From the NCBI GenBank assembly GCA_052380005.1, contig JBQTCJ010000013.1: a stretch of 64,000 nucleotides of DNA; one strand, given 5' to 3'. Made by a program: the position numbers and the translations under genes. The notes under the pieces were generated by a model, which made no database searches, was not told the DNA's origin, and worked only from the letters and a program-made list of their open reading frames with translations. Source of the stretch: Salinarimonas sp052380005 (GTDB lineage: Bacteria > Pseudomonadota > Alphaproteobacteria > Rhizobiales > Beijerinckiaceae). Shown here one piece after another: positions 28,635-36,459 of the stretch. Within the stretch, counting starts at the first letter, position 1, and each line of letters starts with the position of its first letter.

Positions 28635-29411
28635 TCACGACTGCATCGCGCCCGCCGCGCGGCGCATGACGACCCGCGGCAGGAAGCGGTTGAGCTCCAT
28701 GACGAGCTTGTTGCGCGTGCCGGGCGTCGAGACCGCGTGGCCGGCGCGGTAGGCCTCGACGCCGATGCGCGCCACCTTCTGCGCGTCCATCCGCCCGCTG
28801 CGGAACAGGCGCGAGCCCTCCATGCCGGCGCGCGCGCCGAACTCGCTCTCGGTGGCGCCGGGGCACAGCGCGGTGACCGTCACGCCGAAGGGCTTGGCCT
28901 CCTCGTGCAGCGCCTCCGACAGCGAGAGCACGTAGGCCTTGGTGGCGTAGTAGACCGCCATGTGCGGCCCCGCCTGGAAGGCGGCGAGCGAGGAGACGTT
29001 GAGGATCCCGCCCTGCCCGCGCTTGATCAGGTCGGGCAGGAACAGCCGCGAGAGCCGCGTCAGCGACGAGACGTTGAGCTCGATCATCGCCATCTGCTCC
29101 TCGAGCCCGAGGTCGACGAAGTCGCCGCGCAGGCCGAAGCCCGCGTTGTTGACGAGCGTGTGGATCGGCAGCCCCTTCTCTCCCACCGCCGCGTGCAGTT
29201 CCGCCGGCGCCTCGGGCCGGGCGAGGTCGAGCTCGATCACCTCGACGGCGCCGCGGTCGGCCGTGGTCAGCTCGGCGGCGAGCGCCTCGAGCTTCTCGCG
29301 CCGGCGTGCCACGAGGACGAGGTTGTGCCCGATCGCCGAGAACTGGCGCGCGATCTCGGCGCCGATTCCGCTCGAGGCTCCCGTGACGATGGTCCAGCGC
29401 GTGTACGGCAT
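28635..29411 (-). CDS. Short-chain dehydrogenase/reductase
   Basis: 258 aa SDR family oxidoreductase. The cofactor motif TGASSGIG (residues 10-17), the NNAG motif, the catalytic Ser in NVSSLAAFQ and the YYATK Tyr-Lys pair are all present. ARR at the end of strand 2 (VLVARRREKL) suggests NADPH preference. The C-terminal extension with a hydrophobic/basic patch resembles DltE/YqjQ-like SDRs. The substrate cannot be told from sequence. The ATG at 29411 follows a GGGAGAT ribosome element. Confidence 0.9.
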   Translation of the reverse strand: MPYTRWTIVTGASSGIGAEIARQFSAIGHNLVLVARRREKLEALAAELTTADRGAVEVIELDLARPEAPAELHAAVGEKGLPIHTLVNNAGFGLRGDFVDLGLEEQMAMIELNVSSLTRLSRLFLPDLIKRGQGGILNVSSLAAFQAGPHMAVYYATKAYVLSLSEALHEEAKPFGVTVTALCPGATESEFGARAGMEGSRLFRSGRMDAQKVARIGVEAYRAGHAVSTPGTRNKLVMELNRFLPRVVMRRAAGAMQS

Positions 29412-29625
29412 CGGCTCGCATCTCCCTCTTTCCCGCGGTGCAATGACGAAACGTAGAGCCTCGCGGCGCGCCTGCCAATGCGACGGGTGTCGAGCGGTTC
29501 CGATATCGTCGCTGCAACGCCGCCCCTTCGCCGGCTCCGCGACCCTTCCCACCGCGCGGTGCTTGGTCTATAGACCCCCACACATCGCGATCCTGGCCGC
29601 TCCGCGCGGCCGGGCCGCTCGGCAC

Positions 29626-29657
29626 GAGGCTCACGCGTTCGCGCGCGGGCCTCTTTT
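29626..29657 (+). promoter_or_regulatory. Hairpin with T-run in the leader of carB
   Basis: Lies 52 bp before the carB start. GAGGC and GCCTC arms enclose a GC-rich interior and are followed by TTTT, the look of a weak intrinsic terminator in the carB 5' region. It could end a transcript from upstream or attenuate carB. Only the fold potential is visible. Confidence 0.35.
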
Positions 29658-29709
29658 CATGACGACCGGGTCATGACGCGCGGGCGGCCCCTTCGAGCAC
29701 GAGACCGTC

Positions 29710-32700
29710 ATGCCCAAACGCACCGATATCTCCTCGATCCTCATCATCGGCGCGGGGCCGATCATCATCGGCCAGGCCTGCGAGTTCGACTATTCGGGCA
29801 CGCAGGCGGTCAAGGCCCTCAAGGAGGAGGGCTACCGGATCGTGCTGGTGAACTCGAACCCGGCGACGATCATGACCGATCCGGAGCTGGCGGACCGCAC
29901 CTACGTCGAGCCGATCACGCCCGAGATCGTCGCCAAGATCATCGAGAAGGAGCGGCCCGACGCGCTGCTCCCCACGATGGGCGGCCAGACCGCGCTCAAC
30001 TGCGCGCTCTCGCTGCAGCAGATCGGCGTGCTCGACAAGTTCGGGGTGGAGATGATCGGCGCCAAGGCCGAGGCCATCGACATGGCCGAGGACCGCCAGC
30101 TCTTCCGCGAGGCCATGGCGCGAATCGGGCTCGCGACGCCCGCCTCGCGACTCGCCAACGCCTCCGCGCTGAAGAAGAAGTACAAGGACCAGCACCGCGC
30201 CGAGATCGCGCGCATCGAGGCCATGGCCATCGACGCCGACGAGAAGGCCCGCCTCGTGGCCGAGTTCGAGCGCGGCTGGGCCGCCGGCGACATCGAGCGG
30301 CGTAAGCGCACCATCGAGTACGCGCTCGGCGAGGCGCTGATGGCGCTCGCCGAGATCGGCCTGCCGGCGATCATCCGCCCGTCCTTCACGCTCGGCGGCA
30401 CCGGCGGCGGCATCGCCTACAACCGCGAGGAGTTCCTCGACATCGTCGAGCGCGGGCTCGACGCCTCGCCGACCGGCGAGGTGCTGATCGAGGAGAGCGT
30501 GCTCGGCTGGAAGGAGTACGAGATGGAGGTCGTCCGCGACAAGGCGGACAACTGCATCATCATCTGCTCGATCGAGAACATCGACCCGATGGGCGTGCAC
30601 ACGGGCGATTCGATCACGGTGGCGCCGGCGCTGACGCTGACCGACAAGGAATACCAGATCATGCGCGACGCCTCGATCGCGGTGCTCCGCGAGATCGGCG
30701 TCGAGACCGGCGGGTCGAACGTGCAGTTCGCCATCAACCCGGCGAACGGCCGCATGGTCGTGATCGAGATGAACCCGCGCGTGTCGCGCTCCTCCGCGCT
30801 CGCCTCGAAGGCGACGGGATTCCCCATCGCCAAGGTCGCGGCGAAGCTCGCCGTGGGCTACACGCTCGACGAGATCGCCAACGACATCACGGGCGGCGCG
30901 ACGCCGGCCTCCTTCGAGCCGACGATCGACTACGTCGTCACCAAGATCCCGCGCTTCGCCTTCGAGAAGTTCCCCGGCGCCGAGCCGACGCTCACCACCG
31001 CGATGAAGTCGGTTGGCGAGGCGATGGCGATCGGCCGCTCCTTCCCCGAGAGCCTGCAGAAGGCGCTGCGCTCGCTCGAGACCGGGCTCACGGGTCTCGA
31101 CGAGATCGAGATCGAGGGCATCGGCAAGGGCGACGACGAGAACGCCATCAAGGCGGCGCTGGGCACGCCCACGCCCGACCGCCTGCTCAAGGTCGCCCAG
31201 GCGCTGCGGCTGGGGACGTCGATCGAGGACGTGCACGCCTCGTGCATGATCGACCCGTGGTTCCTCGAGCACCTGAAGGACATCGTCGACACCGAGGCGA
31301 AGGTCCGTACCCTCGGCCTGCCGACGACGCCCGGCGCGCTGCGCCGCCTCAAGGCGATGGGCTTCTCGGACGCGCGCCTCGCGGTGCTCGCGAACCTGGA
31401 GGAGGCGGAGGTGACGGCGAAGCGCCGGGCGCTCGGCGTGCGGCCGGTGTTCAAGCGCATCGACACCTGCGCGGCCGAGTTCGCCTCCCCCACCGCCTAC
31501 ATGTACTCGACCTACGAGGCGCCCTTCGGGGCCGCTCCGGCCGACGAGGCGCAGCCGAGCGACCGGAACAAGGTCGTGATCCTCGGGGGCGGGCCCAACC
31601 GCATCGGGCAGGGCATCGAGTTCGACTATTGCTGCTGCCACGCCTGCTTCGCGCTCGGCGACGCCGGGTACGAGACGATCATGATCAACTGCAACCCGGA
31701 GACCGTCTCGACGGACTACGACACGTCCGACCGGCTCTACTTCGAGCCGCTCACCGCCGAGGACGTGCTCGAGATCCTCGAGACGGAGCGCGGGGCGGGG
31801 CGGCTGCACGGCGTCATCGTGCAGTTCGGCGGGCAGACGCCGCTCAAGCTCGCCCGCGCGCTCGAGGACGCCGACGTGCCGATCCTCGGCACCTCGCCCG
31901 ACATGATCGACCTCGCGGAGGACCGCGACCGCTTCAAGCGCCTGCTCGACAAGCTCGGCCTCAAGCAGCCCAAGAACGGCATCGCCTACTCGGTCGAGCA
32001 GTCGCGCCTGATCGTGCAGGACCTCGGCCTGCCCTTCGTGGTTCGCCCCTCCTACGTGCTCGGCGGGCGCGCGATGGCGATCATCCGCGACGAGAGCCAG
32101 TTCGAGGACTACCTGCTGGGCACCCTGCCCTCGCTGATCCCCTCCGACGTCAAGGCGCGCTACCCCAACGACAAGACGGGGCAGATCAACACGGTTCTGG
32201 GCAAGAACCCGCTCCTGTTCGACCGCTACCTGACCGACGCGACCGAGATCGACGTCGACGCCGTCTGCGACGGCGCGGACGTCTTCATCGCGGGCATCAT
32301 GGAGCACATCGAGGAGGCGGGCATCCATTCGGGCGATTCGGCCTGCTCGCTCCCGCCCCGCACCCTGTCCGCCGAGACCGTGGCCGAGCTCGAGCGCCAG
32401 ACCAGGGCGCTCGCGCTGGCGCTCGACGTCGGTGGGCTGATGAACGTGCAGTACGCCATCAAGGACGGCACGATCTACGTCCTCGAGGTCAACCCGCGCG
32501 CCTCGCGCACGGTGCCGTTCGTCGCCAAGGTGATCGGCGAGCCGATCGCCAAGATCGCCTCGCGCATCATGGCCGGCGAGTCGCTCGAGAGCTTCGGGCT
32601 CGGCGAGCGCGCACCCGCGCGAGAGCACATCGCGGTCAAGGAGGCCGTGTTCCCCTTCGCCCGCTTCCCCGGCGTCGACGTGCTGCTCGGGCCGGAGATG

Positions 32701-33186
32701 CGCTCGACGGGCGAGGTGATCGGCCTCGACCGCTCGTTCGGCATCGCCTTCCTCAAGAGCCAGCTCGGCTCGGGCACCATGCTGCCGAAGGCCGGCACCG
32801 TGTTCGTCTCGGTGCGCGACGAGGACAAGCCGGGAATCCTTCCTGCGGTGCGCATGCTCGCGGATCACGGCTTCACCATCCTCGCGACGACGGGCACGCA
32901 GCGCTTCCTCGCCGCGCAGGGCGTGAAGGCCAAGCGCGTCAACAAGGTGCTGGAGGGGCGCCCCCACATCGTCGATTCGATCAAGAACGGCGACGTCCAC
33001 CTCGTGTTCAACACGAGCGCGGGCGCGGGTGCCCTCTCCGACTCGCGCTCCCTGCGCCGGGCGGCCCTCTTGCATAAGGTGCCGTACTACACCACTCTCG
33101 CAGGAGCGATCGCGTCCGCGGCAGGCATCGAGGCCTATCTCGGCGGCGATCTCGAAGTGCGGGCGCTCCAGGACTATTTCACCTGA
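29710..33186 (+). CDS. carB: Carbamoyl-phosphate synthase large subunit
   Basis: 1158 aa, makes carbamoyl phosphate for arginine and pyrimidine synthesis together with CarA, whose gene is not in this window. Two homologous ATP-grasp halves are seen, beginning SSILIIGAGPIIIGQACEFD and, near residue 618, VVILGGGPNRIGQGIEFD. An MGS-like allosteric domain forms the C-terminus (about 1020-1158). It is ~85 residues longer than E. coli CarB, mostly because of a charged helical insertion near residues 155-200 (KKKYKDQHRAEIARIEAMA), which is usual in Hyphomicrobiales. The gene is followed by a clear terminator. Confidence 0.98.
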   Translation: MPKRTDISSILIIGAGPIIIGQACEFDYSGTQAVKALKEEGYRIVLVNSNPATIMTDPELADRTYVEPITPEIVAKIIEKERPDALLPTMGGQTALNCALSLQQIGVLDKFGVEMIGAKAEAIDMAEDRQLFREAMARIGLATPASRLANASALKKKYKDQHRAEIARIEAMAIDADEKARLVAEFERGWAAGDIERRKRTIEYALGEALMALAEIGLPAIIRPSFTLGGTGGGIAYNREEFLDIVERGLDASPTGEVLIEESVLGWKEYEMEVVRDKADNCIIICSIENIDPMGVHTGDSITVAPALTLTDKEYQIMRDASIAVLREIGVETGGSNVQFAINPANGRMVVIEMNPRVSRSSALASKATGFPIAKVAAKLAVGYTLDEIANDITGGATPASFEPTIDYVVTKIPRFAFEKFPGAEPTLTTAMKSVGEAMAIGRSFPESLQKALRSLETGLTGLDEIEIEGIGKGDDENAIKAALGTPTPDRLLKVAQALRLGTSIEDVHASCMIDPWFLEHLKDIVDTEAKVRTLGLPTTPGALRRLKAMGFSDARLAVLANLEEAEVTAKRRALGVRPVFKRIDTCAAEFASPTAYMYSTYEAPFGAAPADEAQPSDRNKVVILGGGPNRIGQGIEFDYCCCHACFALGDAGYETIMINCNPETVSTDYDTSDRLYFEPLTAEDVLEILETERGAGRLHGVIVQFGGQTPLKLARALEDADVPILGTSPDMIDLAEDRDRFKRLLDKLGLKQPKNGIAYSVEQSRLIVQDLGLPFVVRPSYVLGGRAMAIIRDESQFEDYLLGTLPSLIPSDVKARYPNDKTGQINTVLGKNPLLFDRYLTDATEIDVDAVCDGADVFIAGIMEHIEEAGIHSGDSACSLPPRTLSAETVAELERQTRALALALDVGGLMNVQYAIKDGTIYVLEVNPRASRTVPFVAKVIGEPIAKIASRIMAGESLESFGLGERAPAREHIAVKEAVFPFARFPGVDVLLGPEMRSTGEVIGLDRSFGIAFLKSQLGSGTMLPKAGTVFVSVRDEDKPGILPAVRMLADHGFTILATTGTQRFLAAQGVKAKRVNKVLEGRPHIVDSIKNGDVHLVFNTSAGAGALSDSRSLRRAALLHKVPYYTTLAGAIASAAGIEAYLGGDLEVRALQDYFT

Positions 33187-33244
33187 AGCGCACCCCGCGC
33201 CCGGTGCACCGGCGCGCGGCTCCCGCCACATCCCCAACCGCCAC

Positions 33245-33287
33245 AGCGCGGAGCGCCCGGTTCGGCCGCTCCGCGCTACGGCTTTTT
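33245..33287 (+). terminator. Rho-independent terminator after carB
   Basis: Perfect 11-bp stem AGCGCGGAGCG (33245-33255) with CGCTCCGCGCT (33267-33277), loop of 11 nt, then ACGGCTTTTT. It lies 59 bp past the carB stop and just upstream of greA. Confidence 0.85.
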
Positions 33288-33306
33288 CGCGTCGGTGAGA
33301 CAAGAC

Positions 33307-33780
33307 ATGGACAAGGTCCCGATCACGGCCCCGGGCTACAGGAAGCTCGAGGAGGAGCTCAAGCAGCGCCAGCAGGTCGAGCGCCAGCGGATCATCCAGG
33401 CGATCTCCGAGGCGCGCGCGCTCGGCGATCTCTCCGAGAACGCGGAATACCACGCGGCCAAGGAAGCGCAGTCCCACAACGAGGGCCGCATCCTGGAGCT
33501 CGAGAGCCTGATCTCGCGCGCCGAGGTGATCGAGCCGGCGAAGCTCGGCGGCGATCGCGTCAAGTTCGGCGCGACGGTGAAGCTGATCGACGAGGACACC
33601 GAGGAGGAGAAGGTCTACCAGATCGTCGGCGAGCCGGAGGCGGACGTGCATTCCGGCCGCGTCTCGATCGGCTCGCCGATCGCCCGCGCGCTCATCGGCA
33701 AGACCGTGGGCGACACCGTCGAGGTCCACACTCCCGGCGGCGGAAAGTCCTACGAGGTGATGAGCGTCGAGTTCCGCTGA
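33307..33780 (+). CDS. greA: Transcription elongation factor GreA
   Basis: 157 aa GreA. The N-terminal coiled-coil stalk (residues ~5-75) carries the acidic tip GDLSENAEYHAAKE, which reaches the polymerase active site to stimulate cleavage of backtracked RNA. The C-terminal FKBP-like domain ends GKSYEVMSVEF. The start ATG at 33307 follows the carB terminator closely (20 bp), so its promoter must overlap or lie within that terminator, or read-through supplies it. Confidence 0.97.
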   Translation: MDKVPITAPGYRKLEEELKQRQQVERQRIIQAISEARALGDLSENAEYHAAKEAQSHNEGRILELESLISRAEVIEPAKLGGDRVKFGATVKLIDEDTEEEKVYQIVGEPEADVHSGRVSIGSPIARALIGKTVGDTVEVHTPGGGKSYEVMSVEFR

Positions 33781-33813
33781 TCGCCTGCGCCTCCGAGGCG
33801 TCGATCCGGCCCG

Positions 33814-33836
33814 AACCCCGCGCGCGGCGCGGGGTT
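33814..33836 (+). terminator. Hairpin after greA
   Basis: Perfect 10-bp stem AACCCCGCGC/GCGCGGGGTT with a 3-nt GCG loop, 33 bp past the greA stop. No long T-run follows. Confidence 0.6.
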
Positions 33837-33901
33837 GAGCCTCCCGAGCAACGCCGCGCGCGTGCCCCGCACGCGCCCGGCGCCACCAGGAGGAAGACGC
33901 C

Positions 33902-34453
33902 ATGCCCGCCCGCCCCTTTCCCGTGGCCCGCCCCTTTCCCGTGGCCCTCCCTCGGCTCGTGCTGCAGGCGCTCGCCGCGCTCGCCCTCGCTTTCGGCGTG
34001 CTCGCCGGCCAGGCCACGGCGCAGCCGGCCGCGCTGATCGGCGAGATCCGGGTCGACGTGTCGCCGCTGCGGGCGAAGGGTGTCGGCAACTACGCCGACC
34101 TGCTCCAGACGAGCCTCGAACGCGCGCTGGAAGAGCGCTTCGCCGGCCGGCTCGGCGCGGGCGGCTCGCGGCTCACCGTCGTGCTCGAGCGCTTCGAGCT
34201 GCGGGGCTACGGCTCCGGAGAGAGCGACGACGGGCCGCTCGGCTTCGGCATGCCCGGCGGCGGCTCGCTCGCCGCCGACGAGCTCGTCGGCACCGCGACG
34301 CTCAGCGAGGGTGGCCGCGTGCTCGCCCGCGAGCCGCTGCGCGTCGCCCTCCCGCCCGGCCAGTCCGGCCCCTGGCAGACGCCCGATTTCGAGCAGCGCC
34401 GCGCGGTCGCGCTCGCCGAGAGCTTCGCCGGCTGGCTGGCCCGGCGGCTGTGA
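33902..34453 (+). CDS. Exported protein of unknown function
   Basis: 183 aa. The N-terminus is a probable Sec signal: basic/proline-rich start, hydrophobic core LVLQALAALALAFGVLAG and a likely cleavage site after ATAQ (residue ~40). The mature part has alternating strands, e.g. LIGEIRVDVSPLRAKGVGNY and LTVVLERFELRGYG. It lies in the same direction as greA, with a good AGGAGGAAG ribosome site. A perfect 18-bp tandem duplication at the 5' end duplicates RPFPVA. I do not recognise a family; the mature domain recalls small periplasmic lipoprotein-like domains. Confidence 0.75.
   Translation: MPARPFPVARPFPVALPRLVLQALAALALAFGVLAGQATAQPAALIGEIRVDVSPLRAKGVGNYADLLQTSLERALEERFAGRLGAGGSRLTVVLERFELRGYGSGESDDGPLGFGMPGGGSLAADELVGTATLSEGGRVLAREPLRVALPPGQSGPWQTPDFEQRRAVALAESFAGWLARRL
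33911..33946 (+). repeat. 18-bp perfect tandem duplication in a signal-peptide coding region
   Basis: CGCCCCTTTCCCGTGGCC occurs twice back to back and encodes RPFPVA-RPFPVA in the n-region of the exported protein's signal sequence. Confidence 0.95.
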
Positions 34454-34457
34454 CCGC

Positions 34458-34895
34458 TCAGCCCGGTCGTCGCAGGCGCAGGAGCGGGTGCGGCCGGCCC
34501 TGGTCGTCCGTCTCGCGCCGTCCCGCCTCGACGAAGCCGAGCCGCGCGTAGAAGGCGCGCGCACCCGCATTCGCCTCGTAGACCTCGACGTCGAGCGCAC
34601 CCTTGCGCTCGGCGGCGTGGAGAACGAGCGCTCGGCCGATCCCGCTCCCGTGATGCGCCGGATCGACGAACAGGCCGCCGACGACCGCGTCGAGCAGCGC
34701 CACGAATCCCACGAGTCGCCCCTCCTCCTCCGCGACCGCGATCTCGGCCTTCGGCAGGTAGACGTCGCGCACGAGGACGGCGTCGGCCGCGAGCGCGGTC
34801 TCGCCGAGGAACGGATGCCCGGACCGTGAGGCGGCGCGCCAGACGGCGAGGCAGGCGTCGGCGTCGCGCACGGCGTCGTAGGGTCGGATCGTCAT
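34458..34895 (-). CDS. GNAT family N-acetyltransferase
   Basis: 145 aa acetyltransferase. The acetyl-CoA binding motif A is visible as VDPAHHGSGIGRALVLHA, and the C-terminal ANAGARAFYARLGF is the classic GNAT motif B. I choose the ATG at 34895 (MTIRPYD), which keeps a normal spacing to a GAGA element and lies 4 bp after the stop of the TetR gene; an ATG at 34907 would overlap that stop. It is the last gene of a DUF4260 - tetR - GNAT operon. Substrate unknown. Confidence 0.87.
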   Translation of the reverse strand: MTIRPYDAVRDADACLAVWRAASRSGHPFLGETALAADAVLVRDVYLPKAEIAVAEEEGRLVGFVALLDAVVGGLFVDPAHHGSGIGRALVLHAAERKGALDVEVYEANAGARAFYARLGFVEAGRRETDDQGRPHPLLRLRRPG

Positions 34896-34899
34896 GGTG

Positions 34900-35466
34900 C
34901 TATGCATCTCTCGTCTCGATGCCGCGCAGGATGAGCGCGATGCCGTCACGGAAGGCCTCGTCGACGTCGCCCCCGAGGCGAAACAGCCCCGCATTCTCGA
35001 TCGAGACGAATCCGTGCAGGTAGGCGGTGAGCGTCCGCGCGGCGGGGAGCGCCCTATCCGCGCCGACCAGCCCGGCGAGGGCCTCCATCGCGGGAGCGAC
35101 GGCAGCCCGCCGGGCCGCGTCGACCTCCACGCCGCGTGCCGCCTCCGGCGCGTAGATCTGCGCGTAGGCGTGCGGGTTGTCGCGCGCGAAGCGCCGGAAG
35201 GCGTGGGCCTGCGCCTCCAGCGCGGCGAGCGGCGCGCGCCCGCGGGCGGCCTCCCGCAGCAACGCCCCCAGGCGCGCGAGCGTGTCGGCCTCCAGGGCAG
35301 CGAGCAGCGCCTCACGGCGCTCGAACCGCTTGTAGAGCGACGGCGGGCGCACCCCGACCGCCTCCGCCACGGCCTGCATCGTCAGCGCGCCGAGCCCGTG
35401 CGCCTCGAGGATCCGGCGCGCGGCCACGAGAATCGCGGCGTCGCTCGTCTTGGCGGGCGCGGGCAT
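34900..35466 (-). CDS. TetR/AcrR family transcriptional regulator
   Basis: 188 aa. The N-terminal TetR helix-turn-helix (residues ~10-55) includes GALTMQAVAEAVGVRPPSLYK. The C-terminal ligand domain resembles the WHG/TetR_C_33 type. It lies 3 bp after the DUF4260 gene and 4 bp before the GNAT gene, so all three are one transcript that it probably controls itself; the likely promoter is the AT-richer segment at 35880-35930. Confidence 0.93.
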   Translation of the reverse strand: MPAPAKTSDAAILVAARRILEAHGLGALTMQAVAEAVGVRPPSLYKRFERREALLAALEADTLARLGALLREAARGRAPLAALEAQAHAFRRFARDNPHAYAQIYAPEAARGVEVDAARRAAVAPAMEALAGLVGADRALPAARTLTAYLHGFVSIENAGLFRLGGDVDEAFRDGIALILRGIETRDA

Positions 35467-35469
35467 CGG

Positions 35470-35850
35470 TCACGCCCGCGGCGCGCGGCCGGCGCGCCCG
35501 ATCCGGCCCAGATGCGTGTCGGCGAAGCCACTCGCATGCTTGAGGCCGTAGCCGAGCGCCCGGTCGAAGCCGATGTGCGCCGCCCAGACGGCCGCCGCCG
35601 CGACGAGGGCCGGGCCGGACTGGAGGTCGACGTGGAGGCCGACGAGGCCGAGGGCCACCGGCCCGAGATAGGTGTGGGCGAGGTTGTAGCCGAGGGCGCC
35701 GACGCGGGCATTCGCCAGATACGCGAGCATGGCCACGTCCGGCAGCAGGAACCCGGCCGCGAACGCCCACCACGGCGCATCGAGCCAGGCGTAGAGCGCG
35801 ACCGCCGCGCACAGCGCGGCGAGCCCCTCCGCACGCAGAAGAATCCGCAT
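35470..35850 (-). CDS. DUF4260 family membrane protein
   Basis: 126 aa small membrane protein with about four hydrophobic segments and the family phrases LLPDVAMLAYLANARVGALG, YNLAHTYLGPV and HIGFDRALGYGLKH. I start at the ATG at 35850 (MRILLRAEG), in line with family members; a GTG at 35874 with a better ribosome site would add eight residues. First gene of the tetR operon. Function unknown. Confidence 0.87.
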   Translation of the reverse strand: MRILLRAEGLAALCAAVALYAWLDAPWWAFAAGFLLPDVAMLAYLANARVGALGYNLAHTYLGPVALGLVGLHVDLQSGPALVAAAAVWAAHIGFDRALGYGLKHASGFADTHLGRIGRAGRAPRA

Positions 35851-35988
35851 CGCATGCTCCGGAGCCACTGCCACCCTCCCTCACCGATGGCGAAGGCTAA
35901 TATACATACCCTTCGTCTCCGTCAAGAGTCGTGCAGCCGCTCGCTCGAGGAACGCGCGCGGGCCGGGCGTCCGGCCCACGCGTCGCCC

Positions 35989-36381
35989 TCACTTCCCCGT
36001 GTCGTCCCGCCGCCCGGACCATCCCGCCGCCGCGCGCTCGACCGCCGCGTCCGCGGAGCCCTCGCGGCCGGCTTCCTCCGGCCTGGCGCCGAAATGCAGC
36101 GCGCCCTCCTCGCGGGAGGGGCGCTTCAGGGCCTCGTCGAGCGCCTCGAGGTCGCCGTGCCCGGGCGCGGGTGCGCGCCGGCCCTCGGCCTCGTCCGCCT
36201 GGCCCCGCTTCGCGCCGACGCCCGACGGGTCGGTCGCGTCCTCGCCCGCGGCGGCGGGATCGGCGCGGTTCTGCGGCGTGAGGCGCGGGCGCGCGACGTC
36301 GTCGACGGGCTTCGTCGCGTCCTGCTCGATCGCCTGCGCAGCCGCGCGCCGCGCGGCGTCCTCGGATGTCCGTTCGGCCAT
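35989..36381 (-). CDS. Hypothetical low-complexity protein
   Basis: 130 aa, very rich in Ala, Glu, Asp, Arg and Gly, without hydrophobic segments; probably disordered. A GAGGAGG ribosome site lies 9 nt before the ATG, the main reason to believe in it. It sits between the subtilisin autotransporter (same strand, upstream) and the DUF4260 operon. No family recognised. Confidence 0.6.
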   Translation of the reverse strand: MAERTSEDAARRAAAQAIEQDATKPVDDVARPRLTPQNRADPAAAGEDATDPSGVGAKRGQADEAEGRRAPAPGHGDLEALDEALKRPSREEGALHFGARPEEAGREGSADAAVERAAAGWSGRRDDTGK

Positions 36382-36459
36382 GATGCTCGCCTCCTCGGTT
36401 GGAAACGGGCGAACGCGGGCGCGTGCGCGGGGTTCGACTGCGCTCCCCCGGGGGCCGGC

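Noticed and set aside
29671..34089. A 1472-codon open frame on the minus strand opposite carB and greA
   Set aside because: It is the shadow of conserved genes in very GC-rich DNA. Its translation is Arg/Asp/Leu-rich and low in complexity, and it matches no family.
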